Below are positions 10,357 to 20,420 of a DNA stretch of 64,000 bases, in pieces. Where the stretch lies: IMG/VR virus record IMGVR_UViG_3300024257_000003, positions 62,001 to 126,000 of that record; one strand, written 5' to 3'. The stretch is from a virus. The stretch's first letter is position 1, and each line of letters begins with the position of its first letter. The translations under genes and the position numbers were made by a program. Under the pieces are notes generated by a model. The model was not told the DNA's origin and did not search any database. It worked only from the letters and a program-made list of their open reading frames with translations.

Positions 10357-13300
10357 CGATTAAGCCTCTTCCTTAGGTACTCTTCATTGATTCGCTCTCT
10401 GTAGTCGTTCATTGTATATGAAACATTTGCTCCAGGGAAGCGTTCCTGCATCATTCTTGTTGCAGCACTTGTGTCAATGTCACCATTAGTTCTACCGCTT
10501 ATTCTGATGGACCTTCCAGGTCCTGCAGAAACTGGTGCTGATTCCCCAAAGCCTGGGCCATCTTCTGTTGGACGACCAGCGGAGTGACGAGCTCCGGCTT
10601 CATTGGCCATTTCTGCTGTTACATTACCAGGGGAGCTGAGTAGTAACGATGTGGCGACTGCCGCTGCCGCGCCTATGAGCGCTGGCCGCTTGTGCCTCTT
10701 GACCGCCGAAAGAAGATCCTTAAAGGTTCCTGCAGCTGTCTTCAGGTGTGACTTAGTGGCACCTGGTCCCTGAATGCCTATCTCTTCCATAGCCTTTCTG
10801 CCGAATGCAGAATGAGGAGAGGGGGTTGTAGCATCAAGAACTCTATCTGTCAGCCTCATCATGTCGACCCCTTCCCTTTTCTTCAGGGTCTTAGTGATGA
10901 TGTTCTCGTCTTCGTTTCCTGGGTTTGCAATTACAGCATCTATAACCTGTGGGATATACTCTAGCAGCTTTGGCACTAGCTTTGACGCCCCTCTTGGGTC
11001 GTGGATGTTCTTGAAGGCGTTGGTCATTGTGTCAATCTGTTCTTGCCTTGACAGCTTCCCAACTCCCCTTCCTGTCAAGATGTCATGCATCTGATCAATG
11101 GATTCTCCGATGGACTCTTTGAACTTCTCTCTGTATTCCATAAGTCCGCCAGCACCAGCCTGCTTTGCCTTAAGTGCTGTCTCCGGCATGATTCCCAAAA
11201 GCATTTCCGTGAAGAGCCTTCCCTCTGCCTTCTGTCCTGTTGTTGTAGCTCTGAGGTGCTCACGAACAAAGTCCGTTGCATTGGTCATGGAGCCGATGTA
11301 TCCCTTCTCCATCTCTGCCATCATTGCCATGCCTGCTTGCTGCTTTTTCCAGGCAGGGGACCCTCTTGTGACATCCGCTCTAGTTAGAGCGGGGATGTCT
11401 CTATCCTTTAGGCCCTTGTATAGCTCCCTCTGTCTGATCTTATAGACATAGTCTTCTGCTGCAAGCTTTTGCTCAGTTGTTGTGGCGCGGGCTATGGCTT
11501 CTTCTGCTGTGGCTCCTTCCGTGAGCATCTCTCCCATGAAGCCTGCGCGCTCCCTAAGTCGGGAGACGCCGCTTCTATCCTTGCCTAAGATTAGGTCAAG
11601 CTGGTCGTCGTCGAAGTCGGCGCCCAAGATTTGTTCCATCTGCTTAGGCAGCCATAGGGCATGCTTATCATACTGGCTAAGGAGACCTTCTGTGTACTGC
11701 CCCTTCCAGTAGTCCGCTGACCCCTTTAGTGTCTCAGCTTGGATGTTCGCCTGCTTAGCGGCCCAGCTGCCGTCGTCGATTGCTTTAATCTGCTTATGTA
11801 TTCTGTTCCTCTCTTTGGTGATACTCTTACTGCTTCTTTTCTTCCCCCCTTTCCTTTTCCTTCCAGATTCCTTAAGCGTTTTAAGGTCCTCCTCGAATCC
11901 GATTCTTCTTCCTCTTGCCTCTCTGATGGCCTGCTGATGGAACTCATCCCAGAGGTCTCCCCCCTCCAGCAATGCCTTTCTTGCTGTGTCATGCCTAGAC
12001 TTATCGAGAGAGAAGAACTCTCTTGAAATCTCACTAGCTGAAAGGCCGCTCATGCGCTGAGACGTATAGCGTCTCATTGCCTCATCGACTGAGAACATCT
12101 CTACAGAAGAGATACGGTGTAACTCTGTGCCTGGCTGCCTTGCCACCACGCCCGCAGCCTTGCCTTGGCGGAGAGCTGTCATACGCTCATCAAGCTGGCC
12201 GCCCCCTACTGCACCCATCTCTCCTAAGATTCGCTCGAACTGAGACTCTCTAATTCCAACCTTATGGGTGAACTCTTTCCCCATGAACTCTAAGACATCA
12301 TCTGCGATCTGAGCCCTCGCCTGCTGGCGGAGGGACCCCTGTAGTTTTCCTGAGTACATGGCAGAAGGGGCTTGCTTCTTCCCAAGGATGATGTCTTGAA
12401 CCCCTTCGTCGTATGCCGCTACCCCCTTAGCTACATCATCCACCTTGTCGTCCCAATGAGCTTTGGCAATATTCTTTGTAGCCTTATCTATTGGACTTGT
12501 GGTGATGTCCCCACCAGCAGTTCTGAATCCTCCTGTGTGTGTGCTTATCCCTTCGGGGTGGAAGATTTGCCTCCCGTCCCCTAGATCAAACAGGAGGTGG
12601 CCTGATGTGTTGACTCCAAACTTTTTTCTTACTACTTCGAAGGCATTGCTACGCTCTTTTTGGTTCCTCCCGAATAGAGAAGACAGGACGGTATCACCGG
12701 GCCCTCCAAAGGCCTTCCCAAAGGCCTTCATGTCTATGGTGGATTTGGCAGCGGATTCTCCGACCCCCTTATAGAACGCACCCATCCTCTTGTAGACATC
12801 CTTTGCCTCAGCCGTCTTGTCTCCTGTCAGTCTCCCTGCGAACTCAATCCCAAGGTCTGCCATTACCCCGCCCTGGGCTTGCATGTGCTTCATCATGGGG
12901 AGGTTGAAGGAGCCGGCCTTGCCTGAGCCTACGGTCAGGGTTGGGCTTTGGTTTGCCGAGAAGGACATGTTCATAACGCCATACTGCATCTGACCTTGAA
13001 GGGAGGCTAACATCTTGTTCCTCATCCCCTCTTCACCGCGCAGCATCTTAAGCGCTTCGGCTCTTCTTTCTCCTGCGCTTAGATTGGCCTTAGCCTTAAA
13101 CATTGCCCTGGACGCTTCGTCAAACATCTCCTCGTTGACGCTCATATCTGTGAAGAGCTGCTTGGCCGACCAACGTCGCACCTTGTGGTGAGTGCCCTCA
13201 TGCATTGTCTCTTCGAGCAGTTGCTCGAAGCTCTCTACAATGTTGGTCTTAGTTTCATCAACAACGAACCTTCCATCTTGGAAGGTTACGCCACTCCTCG

Positions 13301-15824
13301 AGAGGGCGTCCTCAATGGCGGCACGCTCTGCCTGCCTTTTTATGACCTTGGTCCTTACCTTGTCTCTTCCTGGATACTCTGTCGCGCCTGGTGCAAATTC
13401 TTCCTCTCCTATGCTGGCCAGCTCCCTGGTTAGATTTGTATGCTCTGTTGCCAGCTCGCTGGCAAGGACCTCTGCTGTTTTTGCAAGAGACTTTGATCCA
13501 ATCTTCTTTAGTCCCTGAGTCTCAAGAGTTTGGACACCTCGAGCCTGCCTCAATGCGCTTTCCCAAGCTCCTCTCTTCACTCCCTTTGGCTTGAACTTGT
13601 GAAGTAAAGGCGCCCTTCCATCAGGGTTCTTCATCCATTCTTCCGCATGACCTATCCTAAACTCTTCTAGTGCCGCCGTGTACTTCTGGTGGCCTTCAGC
13701 GGTATCTTCCCATGGAGCTGCAATAGAGAGAGCTGCCATGAAGCGACCTTCTGACCTTCCTAGCTGTGCACCCGCGACTCTCTTCTGGTCAAACATCTTA
13801 GATCCGACGGTCAGTTCTTCTTCTGTGTGGCCCCTAAGAACAAGCTCTCCAACCCTGTCTTCCCCTGGACCCCCTCTTCTTTTTACGTAGTCCATACGGT
13901 CAAGGTTAAAGGTGCCCACCTTTGATGCGTGCTGCAGTCCGCCCTCGGCGAGCTCTCCTACGATAACATCTGGACCTATCTGCCTCCCCTCTCTTAATGC
14001 CTTTAGCTGCTCTTGGAGCCGGGTTCTAAGTCCATCTGGGAGATCCTCCGCCAACCTTGCTTCATGTCTGGCAATAGTCCCAGAGATTCCATCGGTTCTT
14101 GATGCCGATCTCCTCGCAAGCTCGCTCTCATCTCCTGTCAGAAGCTCTGACAAGAATTCCGTTACGGGAGAATCCCCTTGGATCCTTACTGTCTTGTGGG
14201 CCTTGATCCTGATGTTATCATCTATGAGAATATTGACGTCTTCATGCAGCCCTATATCAGGCCTGCTGGAACCTCTAAGCATTGCTCTCATAATGCCTTC
14301 AGGTGCAGCAGCTGTTCTGTTGTAGTTCCTTACATCTCCCATCTGCTCCTGGAGCATTCCCTGGATTGCTGTCACTCCTCTATTCCTGCTTGATACTACG
14401 GTTCCTCTTGTGGCCTGCGAAACGGTCTTGTTGTCGCCGACAAGGCCTCCAAATGCTCCTGTTCCTATCGTCCTATCTGATGGAAGTATGCCTACACCCG
14501 CAACCTCCTGCGAAGGAGAGATGCCAGTTGTGAAGCTGAGACCAAGCTCATGGGCGCGCTCGTTTATTGCTTTGATTCCGGTATCCGTCAGGCTTTCTCC
14601 AAGAGGGCTTCCCTTGAATCTGAATTGAGATGCATGCTTCTTGTTGAGCATAGGGTTGGCCGAATCAGAGATGATTAGGCCTCCCACCTCATCATGGTAG
14701 CTTGTCTGTATGCCTCTCATGAATTCTCTATGAGATTCAGATGTAAGCTTGCCAGCGGATAGCTTCTCTTTCACGCCTCGAAGAAGAGCCACATCTAGAG
14801 ATTCAGTAAGCGACTCGATCGGGACCCGCTCTCCTGCTGCAAACCTCGAGGCATTCTCAGTAAGAACTCGGCGAGCATAACCTCGGTCTTGTCCGTAGTA
14901 ACCAAGACGAACGCTGCCGTTCTCCTGGACAAGAGGGACGTCTATTGGGGAGCTGTATGGTACGTTTGACTTAATGCGGACTCCAGAGATTATCTCCCTT
15001 CCTCCTTGCTGTAGATACTGAAGTCTCATGCTCATGTTCATCTTTGAAGCTTCTTCAAAGAGCTCATGTGTCATGCTGACCAGGTCGCCCCGGTCGGCTC
15101 TATTTAGTCCACCCATCAGTTCTTGAATTTGATCAATGCCGGAGATCCTTACAGATCTGGATCTATTTGAAGCGCTTAGTGCGTTGTTTAATGCCTCGTC
15201 CGCCTTCATGAGTTCGCCTACAGTTTGTGTTGTCTTGAATGCTTCATTGGACCTGATGATTGAGGCGGCCGATGACTCTGCTCTCTGAGAGAGAGCTCGA
15301 CTTGTTAGTGGGTCGGTTGTGTCAATGTTTGTCAGACTGAGCATTCCAAAGCTTCTGGCCACCTTCTCAACATGGCGAACGTGCTTTGGGCTTATGTCTA
15401 GCAGCTTTCTAAAGGATCCATCAGGGCCACCGGTGATGGTCGAAGGGTCGCTGGTTATGCCGAGTCTTCGAGCTGCGTCGTGCAGTCCAAAGTTTTTAAT
15501 CAAACTTCTGGTAGCCCTGTCTCTTCCTGCTCCAAAGGCTTCTTTTACATCTGGATTGCTAAAGAAGGAGCTGGCCTCGGGGCTTGAGTATCTTCTTCCG
15601 GTGTCTAACCACATTTCTCTAGTAAGGTCAGCTGCAGTCATTTCATATCTGCCTTCCCTTGCTTCCTTTACTGCGGCGAGAAAAGTCTCTGTGGACTTCT
15701 GTGCGTCCCATCTTCTTGTGACAGTACCAGCTGCATTGATGTCGCGCAGAGCCCTGACACCAGACATGCCTACGCCAGTTGCTAGCATACCGGGAGCTAC
15801 GTACTCTCCAAAAAAATCAGACAT
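10353..15824 (-). CDS. Putative virion-borne RNA-polymerase-like protein (DxDxD), 1823 aa
   Basis: The motif GADFDDDQLDL (Asp1403, 1405, 1407) matches the catalytic NADFDGDQ loop of multisubunit RNA polymerase beta-prime and the DxDxD loop of QDE-1/YonO-type single-chain polymerases. About 170 residues upstream, VVARQPGTELHR (Arg1229, Pro1231, His1236, Arg1237) resembles the beta-prime NRAPTLHR motif that precedes the loop. The gap holds a Lys/Arg-rich coiled coil (RKRKGGKKRSSKS). K969 and K979 in a Gly-rich stretch could be the beta-like lysines, but I am not sure. A TM-like segment lies at ~1710-1730. The gene sits among tail genes, as do virion polymerases of crAss-like phages. A plain tape-measure or cargo protein is the alternative. 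Confidence 0.6.
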   Translation of the reverse strand: MSDFFGEYVAPGMLATGVGMSGVRALRDINAAGTVTRRWDAQKSTETFLAAVKEAREGRYEMTAADLTREMWLDTGRRYSSPEASSFFSNPDVKEAFGAGRDRATRSLIKNFGLHDAARRLGITSDPSTITGGPDGSFRKLLDISPKHVRHVEKVARSFGMLSLTNIDTTDPLTSRALSQRAESSAASIIRSNEAFKTTQTVGELMKADEALNNALSASNRSRSVRISGIDQIQELMGGLNRADRGDLVSMTHELFEEASKMNMSMRLQYLQQGGREIISGVRIKSNVPYSSPIDVPLVQENGSVRLGYYGQDRGYARRVLTENASRFAAGERVPIESLTESLDVALLRGVKEKLSAGKLTSESHREFMRGIQTSYHDEVGGLIISDSANPMLNKKHASQFRFKGSPLGESLTDTGIKAINERAHELGLSFTTGISPSQEVAGVGILPSDRTIGTGAFGGLVGDNKTVSQATRGTVVSSRNRGVTAIQGMLQEQMGDVRNYNRTAAAPEGIMRAMLRGSSRPDIGLHEDVNILIDDNIRIKAHKTVRIQGDSPVTEFLSELLTGDESELARRSASRTDGISGTIARHEARLAEDLPDGLRTRLQEQLKALREGRQIGPDVIVGELAEGGLQHASKVGTFNLDRMDYVKRRGGPGEDRVGELVLRGHTEEELTVGSKMFDQKRVAGAQLGRSEGRFMAALSIAAPWEDTAEGHQKYTAALEEFRIGHAEEWMKNPDGRAPLLHKFKPKGVKRGAWESALRQARGVQTLETQGLKKIGSKSLAKTAEVLASELATEHTNLTRELASIGEEEFAPGATEYPGRDKVRTKVIKRQAERAAIEDALSRSGVTFQDGRFVVDETKTNIVESFEQLLEETMHEGTHHKVRRWSAKQLFTDMSVNEEMFDEASRAMFKAKANLSAGERRAEALKMLRGEEGMRNKMLASLQGQMQYGVMNMSFSANQSPTLTVGSGKAGSFNLPMMKHMQAQGGVMADLGIEFAGRLTGDKTAEAKDVYKRMGAFYKGVGESAAKSTIDMKAFGKAFGGPGDTVLSSLFGRNQKERSNAFEVVRKKFGVNTSGHLLFDLGDGRQIFHPEGISTHTGGFRTAGGDITTSPIDKATKNIAKAHWDDKVDDVAKGVAAYDEGVQDIILGKKQAPSAMYSGKLQGSLRQQARAQIADDVLEFMGKEFTHKVGIRESQFERILGEMGAVGGGQLDERMTALRQGKAAGVVARQPGTELHRISSVEMFSVDEAMRRYTSQRMSGLSASEISREFFSLDKSRHDTARKALLEGGDLWDEFHQQAIREARGRRIGFEEDLKTLKESGRKRKGGKKRSSKSITKERNRIHKQIKAIDDGSWAAKQANIQAETLKGSADYWKGQYTEGLLSQYDKHALWLPKQMEQILGADFDDDQLDLILGKDRSGVSRLRERAGFMGEMLTEGATAEEAIARATTTEQKLAAEDYVYKIRQRELYKGLKDRDIPALTRADVTRGSPAWKKQQAGMAMMAEMEKGYIGSMTNATDFVREHLRATTTGQKAEGRLFTEMLLGIMPETALKAKQAGAGGLMEYREKFKESIGESIDQMHDILTGRGVGKLSRQEQIDTMTNAFKNIHDPRGASKLVPKLLEYIPQVIDAVIANPGNEDENIITKTLKKREGVDMMRLTDRVLDATTPSPHSAFGRKAMEEIGIQGPGATKSHLKTAAGTFKDLLSAVKRHKRPALIGAAAAVATSLLLSSPGNVTAEMANEAGARHSAGRPTEDGPGFGESAPVSAGPGRSIRISGRTNGDIDTSAATRMMQERFPGANVSYTMNDYRERINEEYLRKRLNR

Positions 15825-18800
15825 TATGTACCATACCTAACGCCGGCCCGTTCAAGGGCTGAGGCGAGTTGACCAGATCTATCTGCGTCAATGTCAAAAA
15901 CAATTCTTGTTTCATTACCACCAGTTGCGACTATTTGAACATCTAAGTTATGCAATTCCATTTGTTGCAAGGACTTTGTAATATAGTCTCTTTCTTCTGC
16001 CTTGCCTTGGAGCAGCTCTTCAGCAGCTACATCCAAGTAGGGCTTTCTTCTCGCCATAGCTACATCATCTTCCCAGATGTTGAAGTCATGATGGTCCAAT
16101 CCTAGATTCTCTACGACTCTAAGCTTTACATCATCCATTGCAATGGCAGGGTCATATCCAAGCCAGTCAGTTGGAGGCGCATCCAGTGGAGACTCATCGT
16201 CAAAGTATCCCCCTAGTCTCTTGCCTCTTATGAAGTCTGGGAATGTATTCGCACGAACTGACCCACTTGCTACTTCAGATTGATACTCTCCCCAAGTTGA
16301 TCTGGAAGAACTCTCTCCCTCTAGTGCTCGAGCTGCTTCAATCTGCTGAACCATTGAGACTTCATCACTACTTAGGTCTCCCTTTGCAGCTAAGGATGCA
16401 TGAATCTGCTTTTGCCACTGGCCAAGGTAGAACTTCTTTGTATACTCTGGAACAAGTTCTAGTATCCTACCCTTCTCTTCAGATGTTTCTGCGGCTATGA
16501 AGTCCTTAAAGAAAGGCTTCTCCTCTCTGGGCAGGGACTTCATGATGGAGTCTACTGTCCCATAGGGGTCGGCTCCATACATTGTGTACTCAGCTTTTCT
16601 GGCATATGCGAAAGCAGCGGAGCCATCGTCCTGCGCCCTCGCAGCTCCCTCAAGCTTCTTATACTTCATAAACTCGAGCTTATCGAAGTATCCAGTCAGC
16701 TCTCTCCGCTGAGACTCTGCCTGAGGAATGCCATCGTAGCCAAACATCCGGGCTGCATTCGTAACAGCCGGGGCGACGAAGTCGTCAAGTGGGTCTCCCC
16801 AGGAGGGGGATGCTACTGAATAGACGTTCTTCGACTCGTACTCAGAGATTGGATCCAGGGCTCCAGCAAACTTGTGTACTGGAGATAAGGGAATTAAATG
16901 CTCAACAGGATTGGCCCTACCAACCTTCTTAAGCATTTCCCAATAACCGCCAATGATCCCTTTGTGCTCTCCGAATGGAACCTTGCGGCTCTTCTCCTCT
17001 GTCTCGGCTCTTGTGGCACGGTACAGCATTTCATCTTGATCTGACAGCTGATTAGAATCAGCCATTGAATCCATTCTTTGACTTACGTCTTTAAACTGCT
17101 TGGAGTATGGAGCGACATCAGCAAGAATCCTGTACTTGTGGATGTCAGGATAGTCTTCTAATGAAGTGCCCTCTAGTTCAGGGAACCTGCTTTCATACCC
17201 TGAGCCTGGGAGTCTATACTCACCTTCTTGGATTGATGCGTATGGGTCTCCATGCTGGAAGTCGTTGAAGTACTCAGCGCCCGGCATCCAGTCTGGCATT
17301 TCATTTGCAATTGGGTTGACCTTCTGTAGTTGGAATCTTTCATTTGGAAAGATTCTTCTGAAGGCCTCTGTCGTTCCAAATCCACCACCAATGTTGAGGT
17401 CCCAATAGTTGTCTCCGACTGACCCCATCTGTGAGAAGGATTCCAATACTGGGTCTTCAGTTCCGAAGTCCTGTTCACCTGTTATCGCCTTTTTGATAGC
17501 AGTGAACACGAAGCCCGGCAGACCTGCCGCTTCTGTGGCCTTGTAGGCCGCCTCACCGCCCAGGAAGGAGGCAGAGTAGGGTGATGCAGCGGGTGTGGGT
17601 CCAAGGCCGCCTAAGGTACCTTCAGGCGCATCTGAGACGGATGTCCCATATTGGATAACTTCGCCATCGTCAGCTCCTTCGGTCCCACCTGAGCCAAGCT
17701 CATCTGTGTGCATGTATGCGGGGTTCTTTAGAACCCTTCCTACAGTGGCCCCCCATAGTGTACCAAGGGGGCCGAAGCCTGATGTCTCTGGTCCTGTTAC
17801 TGGATAGGGTCTCTCATAGTAGAACTTCTTTTCTCTCCAGTATGGATCGATGAGCCCCTTAATGAATCTAGAGAACGGCCTGTCGGCGTACTCGTCATGT
17901 TGCAGGTCACCGAAGGCGTCATCTTTGGCGCGGGCGAACCAGCCTGGACGATAGTAATCTATCCCCTCTCCCTCTATGTCTGTCCTGCCCATTTCCCAAT
18001 AGGCACCCTTACGTACTGCTACCTCAGTTTCACCAGACTGTTCTGCAAGGGTTTCATCGTAGCTCTTAGAAGAACCAAGTGAGCCCAATGCGAATGGGGC
18101 GGCTAGTAGGCCGCCCACTACTGCACCTATTGCTCCAAACCTTCCTCCTCTAGTCTTTGCTCCCTTAAACATATTGCCTATGAGAGGGGTATCCTCTAGG
18201 CGCTTAAGGGCTGAAGGTAGTTCATGGATCTCTTCTCTTGCGGCTCTCCAACCGAACTCCCCTGCTTCTTTTACTAGGGGCGCCGTAGCAGAAGCTACCA
18301 TGTGGCCAGTCAGGAAGCCAGATAGGCCAAAGCCTATGTGAGCCATCATCCTGCTAGAGCCGGGAGCTTGCTCCTCTTGATACTGTCCGAGAGCGGTTAG
18401 ACCTGTCAGGTCAGAGGTTGCGGCGTATGTTCTTTGTGCGGCGCCTACAACTTCTGCTCCTACTTGAGCAACATTCTTGTCAAGGAAGAGATTCGTTATA
18501 GCAGAGCCTGCCTCATAGCCTAAGGCCAGACCACCAGCCACTAGGCCTATCCTGCCAGCATGACGAGCCCAGAGGTCTATTACACTTCCAGAGTAGTCTC
18601 CTCCTGTCCCAAGGAGGTTCTTAAAGAAGCCATACGCAGAGGAGCTCTGAGCCTTCTTAAGCAACCCGCCTTCTGCTCCTGGCCCTCCATGAATTAACTC
18701 TTCATAGAACTCTAGAGGAGCGTCAAGGATGCGCATGTATCTTTCAGACATGCGCTTTGCAAATACATGTGCATCCCTAATGCCCTTATGAGCACCTTCA

Positions 18801-19636
18801 GGCAGGTTGGCTGAGAGCCTCTCTTCCATCTTTGTGACATCGCCAAAGGGCTCTAAGAATTCTCTTGTGATGCCTGTTATCTTTAAGTCGCCGCTTGCCT
18901 TGGAAACCATGAACCTAGCGGGGTTAGACTCTCCTATCTCTGCCCCACGAATCTTCGTTCCGCCCATGAACTCAGTGACAATATCTGCATCTCTGATTCT
19001 ATGGTTGAATCTATCTGGTGCGCCTTCTGGAGACCACCTTCTAACCTGGACATCCACATCACTTACTAATGGAGACGCCTCCAGTTCGCCGCTTGCTGTC
19101 TTTCCGAATAGCCCGAGCTTGCCTTGGTGCGGAGCAACCTCTAGTCCCCTTAGCATATCAGACGGCTTTAGCTTTTCTCCTGCATTCTCCATTAGAGCAC
19201 GATAGTGCGGCTCTGCCCCTAGAAGATCATCAGGGGAGATGGATAGGCGGGTCGCGGGGGAAGTAAATACATCTCGCGATGCATAGCCAAAGACCCCAAA
19301 GGTTCTGGGGATGCCGCCCAGAGTTTCCTCTGTTCGCTTAACCCCCTCGAGGAAGAAGTCCTTAAGGCGGACAGGGGCCTTGCCGTCTGAGTCTAGCTCA
19401 AGCCCGGCAACCTTCCACCACTCATTCCCTGGAGTTGATAGCCCCTCGTGAAGATAGCTAAGCTTGGAGGGATCGATCTTTATGTGTACGTTCTGCGCTG
19501 CGAACTGTACGCCCCTGAGTCCTAAAAAGCTAAGGGCCGCGTATGCTGCGGCCTTAGCAATCTTAGATTCAGTCTCCTGGTAGTTCTCAACTTCTACATA
19601 GGGCCTTCTATCAATCCCTCTGATTAGACTACCCAT
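15824..19636 (-). CDS. Tape-measure/tail-lumen protein with membrane segments, 1270 aa
   Basis: This gene directly follows the tail assembly chaperones, the usual place of the tape measure. Three Gly/Ala-rich hydrophobic segments are visible at roughly 355-385, 430-455 and 497-520, a pattern typical of tape-measure or ejected proteins that enter the host membrane. The C-terminal half is charged and helical with many Tyr/Pro/Gly turns (DIEGEGIDYYRPGWFARAKD). It starts 8 nt inside the chaperone gene and ends in a TAATG overlap with the polymerase-like gene. If it is the ruler, 1270 residues at about 0.15 nm each would mean a tail near 190 nm. The family is not recognised. Confidence 0.65.
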   Translation of the reverse strand: MGSLIRGIDRRPYVEVENYQETESKIAKAAAYAALSFLGLRGVQFAAQNVHIKIDPSKLSYLHEGLSTPGNEWWKVAGLELDSDGKAPVRLKDFFLEGVKRTEETLGGIPRTFGVFGYASRDVFTSPATRLSISPDDLLGAEPHYRALMENAGEKLKPSDMLRGLEVAPHQGKLGLFGKTASGELEASPLVSDVDVQVRRWSPEGAPDRFNHRIRDADIVTEFMGGTKIRGAEIGESNPARFMVSKASGDLKITGITREFLEPFGDVTKMEERLSANLPEGAHKGIRDAHVFAKRMSERYMRILDAPLEFYEELIHGGPGAEGGLLKKAQSSSAYGFFKNLLGTGGDYSGSVIDLWARHAGRIGLVAGGLALGYEAGSAITNLFLDKNVAQVGAEVVGAAQRTYAATSDLTGLTALGQYQEEQAPGSSRMMAHIGFGLSGFLTGHMVASATAPLVKEAGEFGWRAAREEIHELPSALKRLEDTPLIGNMFKGAKTRGGRFGAIGAVVGGLLAAPFALGSLGSSKSYDETLAEQSGETEVAVRKGAYWEMGRTDIEGEGIDYYRPGWFARAKDDAFGDLQHDEYADRPFSRFIKGLIDPYWREKKFYYERPYPVTGPETSGFGPLGTLWGATVGRVLKNPAYMHTDELGSGGTEGADDGEVIQYGTSVSDAPEGTLGGLGPTPAASPYSASFLGGEAAYKATEAAGLPGFVFTAIKKAITGEQDFGTEDPVLESFSQMGSVGDNYWDLNIGGGFGTTEAFRRIFPNERFQLQKVNPIANEMPDWMPGAEYFNDFQHGDPYASIQEGEYRLPGSGYESRFPELEGTSLEDYPDIHKYRILADVAPYSKQFKDVSQRMDSMADSNQLSDQDEMLYRATRAETEEKSRKVPFGEHKGIIGGYWEMLKKVGRANPVEHLIPLSPVHKFAGALDPISEYESKNVYSVASPSWGDPLDDFVAPAVTNAARMFGYDGIPQAESQRRELTGYFDKLEFMKYKKLEGAARAQDDGSAAFAYARKAEYTMYGADPYGTVDSIMKSLPREEKPFFKDFIAAETSEEKGRILELVPEYTKKFYLGQWQKQIHASLAAKGDLSSDEVSMVQQIEAARALEGESSSRSTWGEYQSEVASGSVRANTFPDFIRGKRLGGYFDDESPLDAPPTDWLGYDPAIAMDDVKLRVVENLGLDHHDFNIWEDDVAMARRKPYLDVAAEELLQGKAEERDYITKSLQQMELHNLDVQIVATGGNETRIVFDIDADRSGQLASALERAGVRYGT

Positions 19637-20339
19637 TGCCCCTGCTCCTAAGATACTCTTCCCTTAGCTTTCCCATCTCTGCTCTTCTCTCTGCTCCGGC
19701 TTCCGCCCTCTCCTGAGCCAATCTCTTTGTGCCTGTTATCTTCGTCTGCTCTCGGATCTCCTTCTCTAGGTTAAACTTCTGATCAGCTATTCGCTTCCTC
19801 TCTTCTGCCTCATGGTCGACAATCTCAAATCTGGTCCCCAAGATATTCTCAGCTTGTGCTGCCCTCTTCAGCAGCAGCTGCCAATCCATGGCCTCCACCT
19901 GTTCTGGAGTATATGCAGGGAAGGCCCTGCATATTGCAACGACAAGTTGGTCTTCAATGTTCTCTGCGTTGGGGCGGTGCTGGTCTAGTTGCTGTAATAT
20001 GGTGGGGCCATTGGTGGCCCCACTCGCGTACATGATGAGCTTAACTACAGTCGATATAACACCGGCTGGTTGCTCTTCTCTAGACTTCTCTTGCCAGAAC
20101 GGCGCGAGATCTTCTTCTAAATCAGGGGGTGGTGAGTCGTCGAATGAGGAGAAGATTACACAGCTGTTGAAAACTGACTCCTCTATCTCTAGGTCAACCT
20201 TAGAACCGAGGATGCCTCGGGCATCCCTGTACTTCCTATAGTCCCTCCACTGGAGGCACTTCCACACGACATAGCCGTCATCAAAGTCGGTTCTAAAAAG
20301 AGCTGTCTTTGATTCCAGCTTGTGGTCTAGGTAGTTCAT
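19629..20339 (-). CDS. Tail assembly chaperone-like protein 2
   Basis: 236 residues. It has an alpha-helical middle (ENIEDQLVVAICRAFPAYTP) and a long Glu/Arg-rich C-terminal coiled coil. The IEDQLxxxxxxAxxxxP stretch is shared with the protein of 20742-21224 (VEDQLHERVVQACILLPSD), so the two are probably distant paralogues. Location between the tube proteins and the tape-measure candidate is that of tail assembly chaperones. No slippery sequence was needed to link them; they are separate frames with an intervening gene. The start lies 3 nt after the stop of a possible 25-codon ORF. Confidence 0.65.
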   Translation of the reverse strand: MNYLDHKLESKTALFRTDFDDGYVVWKCLQWRDYRKYRDARGILGSKVDLEIEESVFNSCVIFSSFDDSPPPDLEEDLAPFWQEKSREEQPAGVISTVVKLIMYASGATNGPTILQQLDQHRPNAENIEDQLVVAICRAFPAYTPEQVEAMDWQLLLKRAAQAENILGTRFEIVDHEAEERKRIADQKFNLEKEIREQTKITGTKRLAQERAEAGAERRAEMGKLREEYLRSRGNG

Positions 20340-20342
20340 TGA

Positions 20343-20420
20343 TTACTTCTTTGGTATGATTGGGGTCCCTCTGTCGGGCTTGGGGATGCTTCCGTTGACG
20401 GGGATGGTTGCCTTAGGCAT
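20343..20420 (-). CDS. Possible 25-residue mini-gene
   Basis: An ATG at 20420 opens a 25-codon frame (MPKATIPVNGSIPKPDRG, then Lys-Lys and TAA). It overlaps the end of the preceding 106-aa gene by 8 nt and stops 3 nt before the ATG of the next chaperone gene. It fills an otherwise empty gap and could couple translation. There is no strong ribosome-binding site, so it may be spurious. Confidence 0.3.
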   Translation of the reverse strand: MPKATIPVNGSIPKPDRGTPIIPKK

